Assembly: GCA_024639035.1 (NCBI GenBank)
Contig: JAHEJE010000001.1
Coordinates: 1 to 40,143, forward strand
Reading direction: 5' to 3'
From: Alphaproteobacteria bacterium
GTDB lineage: Bacteria > Pseudomonadota > Alphaproteobacteria > Rhizobiales > Aestuariivirgaceae
Length of the DNA: 40,143 bases
The position numbers were made by a program, and so were the translations under genes. Shown here one piece after another: positions 34,186-40,143 of the stretch. The notes beneath the pieces were generated by a model that saw nothing but the letters and a program-made list of their open reading frames with translations, searched no databases and had not been told where the DNA came from. Within the stretch, counting starts at the first letter, position 1. Every line of letters begins with the position of its first letter.

Positions 34186-34620
34186 ATGCGTCATGGCAAC
34201 AGGGGCCGCAGGCTCAACCGCACGGTAGCCCATCGCAAGGCGATGTTCGCCAACATGGCAGCCGCCTTGATCAAGCACGAGCAGATCGTCACCACGCTGC
34301 CGAAGGCAAAAGATCTGCGCCCGATCGTCGACAAGCTGATCACACTCGCCAAGCGCGGCGACCTGCATGCCCGGCGCCAGGCCATCTCGCAGGTTCGCGA
34401 TGTCGACCAGGTGTCCAAGCTGTTTGATGTGCTGGGGCCGCGCTACAAGGAACGCAGCGGCGGTTACAGCCGGGTGATGAAGGCCGGTTTCCGCCATGGC
34501 GACAGCGCCCCGATGGCGGTGATCGAGCTGGTCGATCGCGATGAGAGCGAAAAGGGCAAGGACTCCGGCCCGGTCATGATCGATGACGACGCCACCGAAA
34601 CCGAAGGCGCGGCAGCCTGA
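34186..34620 (+). CDS. rplQ: 50S ribosomal protein L17
   Basis: A 144-residue protein near the tunnel exit. MRHGNRGRRLNRTVAHRKAM and KRGDLHARRQAISQVRD are characteristic. The final ~25 residues are acidic (DDDATETEGAAA at the end), beyond the compact core. GAGGAGA is the ribosome-binding site. It is the last gene of the cluster. Confidence 0.98.
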   Translation: MRHGNRGRRLNRTVAHRKAMFANMAAALIKHEQIVTTLPKAKDLRPIVDKLITLAKRGDLHARRQAISQVRDVDQVSKLFDVLGPRYKERSGGYSRVMKAGFRHGDSAPMAVIELVDRDESEKGKDSGPVMIDDDATETEGAAA

Positions 34621-34648
34621 CAGACTTCGGGCACAGAAAATCCAAACA

Positions 34649-34675
34649 GGGCGGCCTCCACGGGCCGCCTTTTTT
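34649..34675 (+). terminator. Rho-independent terminator closing the ribosomal cluster
   Basis: GGCGGCC (34650-34656) pairs with GGCCGCC (34663-34669) around a TCCACG loop and is followed directly by six T residues (34670-34675). It separates rplQ from the lemA unit. Confidence 0.92.
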
Positions 34676-34779
34676 GGTTGTACGCGGAATTGCCTGGCGC
34701 AAATCCGAGTCCCACTTTCTCCGAACATGCTCTATGATGACGAGCTTGAATCTCAACCAGGAATGACAAGGGATCTCAA

Positions 34780-35340
34780 ATGACGCTCACCATCATCATT
34801 CTTGCCCTGATCGCCGCAGCGGTGCTGTACGGCATCTCGATCTACAACCGTCTGGTGAAGAACAAGAACATGGTCGAGGAGGGTTGGAGCGGCATCGACG
34901 TACAGCTCAAGCGCCGCTCGAACCTGATTCCCAACCTGCTCAACACCGTCAAGGGCTACCTCAAGCATGAAAAGGACGTGCTGACCGAGGTCACGCGGCT
35001 GCGGGCAAATGCCGAAGACGCCGAGGGCAAGTCGCCGGGCGAGCGCTCCCAGGCCGAAAGCGCTCTGTCGGCCGGCCTGATCAAGCTGTTCGCCGTCATG
35101 GAGAACTATCCCGATCTCAAGGCCAATGAGAACGTCATGGAGTTCCAGCAATCGCTCGAGACCATCGAGAACGAGATCCAGATGTCGCGGCGGTATTACA
35201 ACGGCGCCGTACGCAATCTGAACGTCCTCATTGAATCGTTTCCCAGCAATCTGGTCGCCAACTGGTTCAAGTTCCTGAAGGCCGAGTTCTTCGAGATTGC
35301 GGACGATGGCGACCGGGCGCTGCCTAAGGTTGAGTTTTAG
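34780..35340 (+). CDS. lemA: LemA family membrane-anchored protein
   Basis: A 186-residue protein with one N-terminal transmembrane segment (about 3-19) and a mostly helical body. NRLVKNKNMVEEGWSGIDVQLKRR starts near residue 23, and RRSNLIPNLLNTVKGY and SRRYYNGAVRNLN are the LemA signatures. Function is poorly defined; family members are often encoded beside DUF2207 or TPM-domain membrane proteins, as here. AGGGA lies 8 nt before the ATG. TATGAT at 34733-34738 is a possible -10 box without a good -35. The downstream gene begins 14 nt after the stop codon. Confidence 0.93.
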   Translation: MTLTIIILALIAAAVLYGISIYNRLVKNKNMVEEGWSGIDVQLKRRSNLIPNLLNTVKGYLKHEKDVLTEVTRLRANAEDAEGKSPGERSQAESALSAGLIKLFAVMENYPDLKANENVMEFQQSLETIENEIQMSRRYYNGAVRNLNVLIESFPSNLVANWFKFLKAEFFEIADDGDRALPKVEF

Positions 35341-35353
35341 CGGCGGTGCAGCG

Positions 35354-37273
<1,920 letters not shown>

Positions 37274-37367
37274 CGCCGGCAGATAGGTCGTCAAAACGCT
37301 CGACAAGGCCGCTTTGAGTTGTCTACCATTCCCCCCAAGGGGGCCGCGTCAGGTTGGAATTGTCGAG

Positions 37368-37928
37368 ATGACCGCACTGACCCTATTGCCGAGCACCGGC
37401 ACCAGATCGCTGCGTATCCGCGAGATCGCCATGAGCGACACCCGTGCGTTCGCCCGCTATATGACCGACATCGAGTATCAGCGCTTCCTGGCGGTGCGCT
37501 ATCCCAACGAATATGCCGTGCACCAGTTCATCACCCGGGCAGTGGCCCGCCAGGATCGCAAGGGTCGTGTCACCTGGCATCTGGCGGCGGAAGGCCGGCA
37601 TTCGCGCACGGTGCACGGCGACGGCTTCATTATTTTCCATGAAAAGAACGTGGCGGAGATCGGCTGGGGCGTCGATCCGTCGGTATGGAACCACGGCTAC
37701 GGCACCGAGATCGCTCACGCCCTGGCGGCGATCGCCATCGAACGGCTGAACGCCCGCAATGTCTGGTGCAAGGTCAAGGCGGAAAACCTGTCATCGATCC
37801 GGGTGGCGGAAAAATGCGGCATGCAGCGCGACCGCATTGTCAATGCTGGAAGAGGCCCGGCAGCGCGTGCGGAGCGAATCTTCATTTACACCCTTGCCGC
37901 GCAGGACTATTTTGACGCGCCATATTGA
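37368..37928 (+). CDS. GNAT family N-acetyltransferase (RimJ/RimL-like)
   Basis: A 186-residue acetyl-CoA-dependent transferase. The N-terminal strand TRSLRIREI, the acetyl-CoA pocket GVDPSVWNHGYGTEI (NHGYGT being the pyrophosphate-binding loop, around residue 110) and motif B ENLSSIRVAEKCGM are present, as in acyltransferases that act on protein N termini or small amines. The ATG at 37368 is chosen since the 18 codons upstream look like leader sequence; an in-frame ATG at 37314 is the alternative. The substrate is unknown. It is transcribed toward the deiminase gene 45 nt downstream, which suggests but does not prove an operon. Confidence 0.85.
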   Translation: MTALTLLPSTGTRSLRIREIAMSDTRAFARYMTDIEYQRFLAVRYPNEYAVHQFITRAVARQDRKGRVTWHLAAEGRHSRTVHGDGFIIFHEKNVAEIGWGVDPSVWNHGYGTEIAHALAAIAIERLNARNVWCKVKAENLSSIRVAEKCGMQRDRIVNAGRGPAARAERIFIYTLAAQDYFDAPY

Positions 37929-37973
37929 ACGCGGGCGCCGGCGCGCGCTCATTTCGAGTCCGGGAGACATGCC

Positions 37974-38915
37974 ATGACGCTGACAGGCGAACCATCAGTG
38001 CCGTTGCGGGCACGAAAGGTCGGTGGCGGCACGCCGTTTATGGCCGACTGGCATCTGCGCTCGGAAACCGGCGTCTTGCAGGATGTGCTGTTGGGCCCGG
38101 TCGAGGGCTTTCGCTGGATGAGTGAGGAAAACGCCGCCTTCAGCGCCCTGGTGCGCGATACCATCCGCCGCGGCTATCAGTTCGACAAGCAGGTGGCCAT
38201 GCGCCAGCACCGGGAAATGGTCGATGCCTATGTCGACGCCGGCGTGACCTGCCACTTCCTACCGCTCGATGAGCACAATCCCTATCAGGTCTATGCCCGC
38301 GATTCGAGCTTCATGACCCCTCATGGCGCCGTCATCTGCCAGATGGCCAACCCGCGCCGGCGCGGTGAATACGCCGCCTGCCTGCGGTTCTATCTGGAGC
38401 ATGGCATACCGGTCTACGATATGGTCAGCTCCGGCAACTTCGAGGGCGGAGACTTCAACATGATCGGCGACCAGGCGGCGCTGATCGGCTACACCGATCA
38501 CCGCAGCGAGGGCATCGCGGCCCGTCAGATCGGTGACTGGTTCACAGCAGAAGGCTGGGATATCAAGTATGCGCCGATTGATTCATTTTATGTGCACATC
38601 GATCTAATGGTCTGCATGCTCAATGAAAAATGCGCCGCTGTGTGCCTGGATACGACTGACGAAGATGTCGTCGAATGGATCAGGGCAAAGGGCATCGAGA
38701 TCATTCCCGCAACGTTCAAGGAAACCATGGCGCTGGGCTGCAATGTCGTGGCCCTGGGCGATGACCGGGTTCTGTCCACTGCCGGTGCCAAGGATCTGAA
38801 CGCCAAGATGCGCGCCATGGGTTTTACCGTCTATGACCCGGATATGACCATGTTCACCTGGGCCGGCGGCGGTGTGCATTGCATGTGCCAGCCGCTCAAT
38901 CGCGATGCGGCCTGA
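37974..38915 (+). CDS. Amidinotransferase/dimethylargininase-superfamily hydrolase
   Basis: A 313-residue guanidine-modifying enzyme fold (five-fold beta-alpha propeller). Candidate catalytic residues are visible: Asp110 in YARDSSF, the acidic GNFEGGDF (155-161, Glu157), His208 in YVHIDLM and Cys303 in GGGVHCMCQP. In this superfamily the Cys attacks the guanidinium carbon; products are ureido compounds plus amine (hydrolases) or a transferred amidino group. GGGAG lies 7 nt upstream of the ATG at 37974. The substrate could be arginine, a methylated arginine or another guanidino acid. The downstream aminotransferase begins ~5 nt after the stop. Confidence 0.85.
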   Translation: MTLTGEPSVPLRARKVGGGTPFMADWHLRSETGVLQDVLLGPVEGFRWMSEENAAFSALVRDTIRRGYQFDKQVAMRQHREMVDAYVDAGVTCHFLPLDEHNPYQVYARDSSFMTPHGAVICQMANPRRRGEYAACLRFYLEHGIPVYDMVSSGNFEGGDFNMIGDQAALIGYTDHRSEGIAARQIGDWFTAEGWDIKYAPIDSFYVHIDLMVCMLNEKCAAVCLDTTDEDVVEWIRAKGIEIIPATFKETMALGCNVVALGDDRVLSTAGAKDLNAKMRAMGFTVYDPDMTMFTWAGGGVHCMCQPLNRDAA

Positions 38916-38920
38916 TCCCG

Positions 38921-40027
38921 GTGGTTGACTATCCGTTCACCGACCTGATTGCCGGCCTGCCGTCGACGGTGCCGTTCGTCGGTCCCGAGGCGCAGGAACG
39001 CGCTCAGGGCCGGCGTTTCCGGGCCCGCATCGGCGCCAACGAGAACGTCTTCGGTCCCTCGCCAAAGGCGCTTGCGGCCATGCGCGAGGCAGCGGCGGAA
39101 ACCTGGATGTATGCCGACCCGGAAAGCCACGACCTGCGTCATGCGCTGGCCGAGCGGCATGGCATAGGGCCGGAGAATATCGTGATCGGCGAGGGCATCG
39201 ATGCCCTGTTCCAGTATGTCAACCGCTTGTTCGTGGAGCCCGGCGTGACCGTCGCCACATCGCAAGGGGCATATCCGACATTCAACTTTCATGCTGTCGG
39301 CTTCGGCGGCCGGCTGGTGACCACGCCCTACGTGAACGATCGCGAAGACCCGCAAAGCCTGCTCGAGCTGGCCCGGCGTGAGGCCGCCCGTCTGATTTTC
39401 ATCGCCAATCCCGACAATCCGATGGGCACCTGGTGGCCTGCTGCGGCTATCGACGACATGATCGCCGATGTGCCTGACGGTTCGGTTTTATGTCTCGATG
39501 AGGCTTATGGCGAGTTCGCACCGCCCGGCACCATGCCGTCGCTTGATGTTGACAATCCCAAGGTCATCCGTTTCCGGACCTTTTCCAAGGCCTACGGCAT
39601 GGCTGGCGCGCGCATCGGCTATGCCATCGGCGAGGCCGGTCTGATCAAGGCGTTCGACAAGATCCGCAATCATTTCGGCATCAACCGCATTGCCCAGATC
39701 GGCGCCCTGGCATCTTTACGCGATGCCGCGCATCTGCCGGACGTGGTGGCCAAGGTCGACGCCGCCCGCAGCCGGATTGCCGCGATTGCCGGGGAGAGCG
39801 GGCTGGCGACCCTGCCGTCGGCGACCAATTTCGTGGCCGTCGATTGCGGGCAGGACGGAGAGTTTGCCCGCAAGGTTCTAGGCGCACTGGTACAGCGCGG
39901 CATCTTTGTGCGTATGCCCGGCGTTACACCGCTCGACCGTTGCATCCGCATCAGTGCCGGCACGCCGCAGGATCTGGATGCCCTGGCCGAAGCATTTCCG
40001 GCGGCCCTGAGCGATGCAAGAGGATAG
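38921..40027 (+). CDS. PLP-dependent aminotransferase, HisC-like (class I/II)
   Basis: A 368-residue fold-type I enzyme. GANENVFGPSPKAL (Asn-rich substrate entry), ANPDNPMGT (Asn166), LDEAYGEF (Asp194 and Tyr196) and FSKAYGMAGARIGY with the PLP lysine at 223 and Arg231 are all intact. The GTG at 38921 is taken as start because it leaves a 5-nt gap and gives (M)VDYPFTDLIA; a TTG at 38879 would overlap the previous gene by 37 nt. No other his or cobalamin genes are nearby, so histidinol-phosphate as substrate is doubtful; an amino acid made or used by the neighbouring deiminase is more likely. Confidence 0.88.
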   Translation: MVDYPFTDLIAGLPSTVPFVGPEAQERAQGRRFRARIGANENVFGPSPKALAAMREAAAETWMYADPESHDLRHALAERHGIGPENIVIGEGIDALFQYVNRLFVEPGVTVATSQGAYPTFNFHAVGFGGRLVTTPYVNDREDPQSLLELARREAARLIFIANPDNPMGTWWPAAAIDDMIADVPDGSVLCLDEAYGEFAPPGTMPSLDVDNPKVIRFRTFSKAYGMAGARIGYAIGEAGLIKAFDKIRNHFGINRIAQIGALASLRDAAHLPDVVAKVDAARSRIAAIAGESGLATLPSATNFVAVDCGQDGEFARKVLGALVQRGIFVRMPGVTPLDRCIRISAGTPQDLDALAEAFPAALSDARG

Positions 40028-40039
40028 AGGGTGATGACC

Positions 40040-40143
40040 ATGTTGGCCGAGTTTCCGGGCGCCGGCACGATCATCGCCGACCAGGTCGATGTCGAGGTGG
40101 TGCCGCAGGACTATCCCGACGTGTTGCAAGATGTGCTCAGCCC
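40040..40143 (+). CDS. Start of an unrecognised gene, cut by the window edge
   Basis: An open frame runs from ATG 40040 (or ATG 40034) to the end without a stop; it begins MLAEFPGAGTIIADQV. AGAGG at 40026-40030, overlapping the aminotransferase stop, fits as ribosome-binding site for 40040. The 13-nt gap suggests the same operon as the aminotransferase. The 34 visible residues match no family I can name. Confidence 0.55.
   Translation, partial: MLAEFPGAGTIIADQVDVEVVPQDYPDVLQDVLS

Noticed and set aside
38921..40027. Naming the aminotransferase hisC
   Set aside because: The fold and active-site motifs fit, but there are no other histidine genes nearby and the partner is a guanidine-modifying enzyme, so the substrate cannot be assigned.

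Overview
This is a high-GC stretch of an alphaproteobacterial chromosome that holds almost the whole transcription/translation supercluster. The assignment rests on gene order and content: rlmB, tRNA-Tyr, tRNA-Gly, tuf, tRNA-Trp, secE, nusG, rplKAJL, rpoBC, then rpsLG-fusA-tuf, S10, spc and alpha genes as one run. adk lies between secY and rpsM, rpsD and rpmJ are missing from the cluster, and S14 is the zinc-free long form. Among Alphaproteobacteria a Rhodospirillales-like lineage seems plausible, but I cannot fix genus or family by reading.

Layout. 1-1016: tRNA-Thr and rlmB on the minus strand. 1137-3782: a promoter with a GC-rich discriminator, then tRNA-Tyr, tRNA-Gly, tuf copy 1, tRNA-Trp, secE and nusG. 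3783-6410: rplK-rplA-rplJ-rplL with a candidate L1 site before rplK and a clear L10-type leader before rplJ. 6411-15036: rpoB and rpoC, each preceded by strong hairpins and closed by a two-way terminator. 15063-15470: a lone minus-strand VOC-fold gene, out of place in this cluster. 15713-34675: the str promoter and a ~240-nt structured leader, then rpsL-rpsG-fusA-tuf copy 2, rpsJ through secY-adk, and rpsM-rpsK-rpoA-rplQ, ending in a rho-independent terminator.

34780-37273 is a lemA / DUF2207 membrane-protein pair. 37368-40143 carries a GNAT acetyltransferase, an amidinotransferase/deiminase-family enzyme, a HisC-like PLP aminotransferase and the start of an unrecognised gene cut by the window edge.

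About 85 percent of the window is conserved housekeeping sequence, and I see no CRISPR array, prophage, transposon or defence system. The parts that merit attention are (a) the deiminase-aminotransferase-unknown gene module at the right end, (b) RNA elements between ribosomal genes, especially an 11-base sequence present three times in alternating orientation around the rplA stop codon, (c) the two tuf genes, which differ at one base over 1191, and (d) the VOC gene and an operator-like dyad wedged between rpoC and the str operon.
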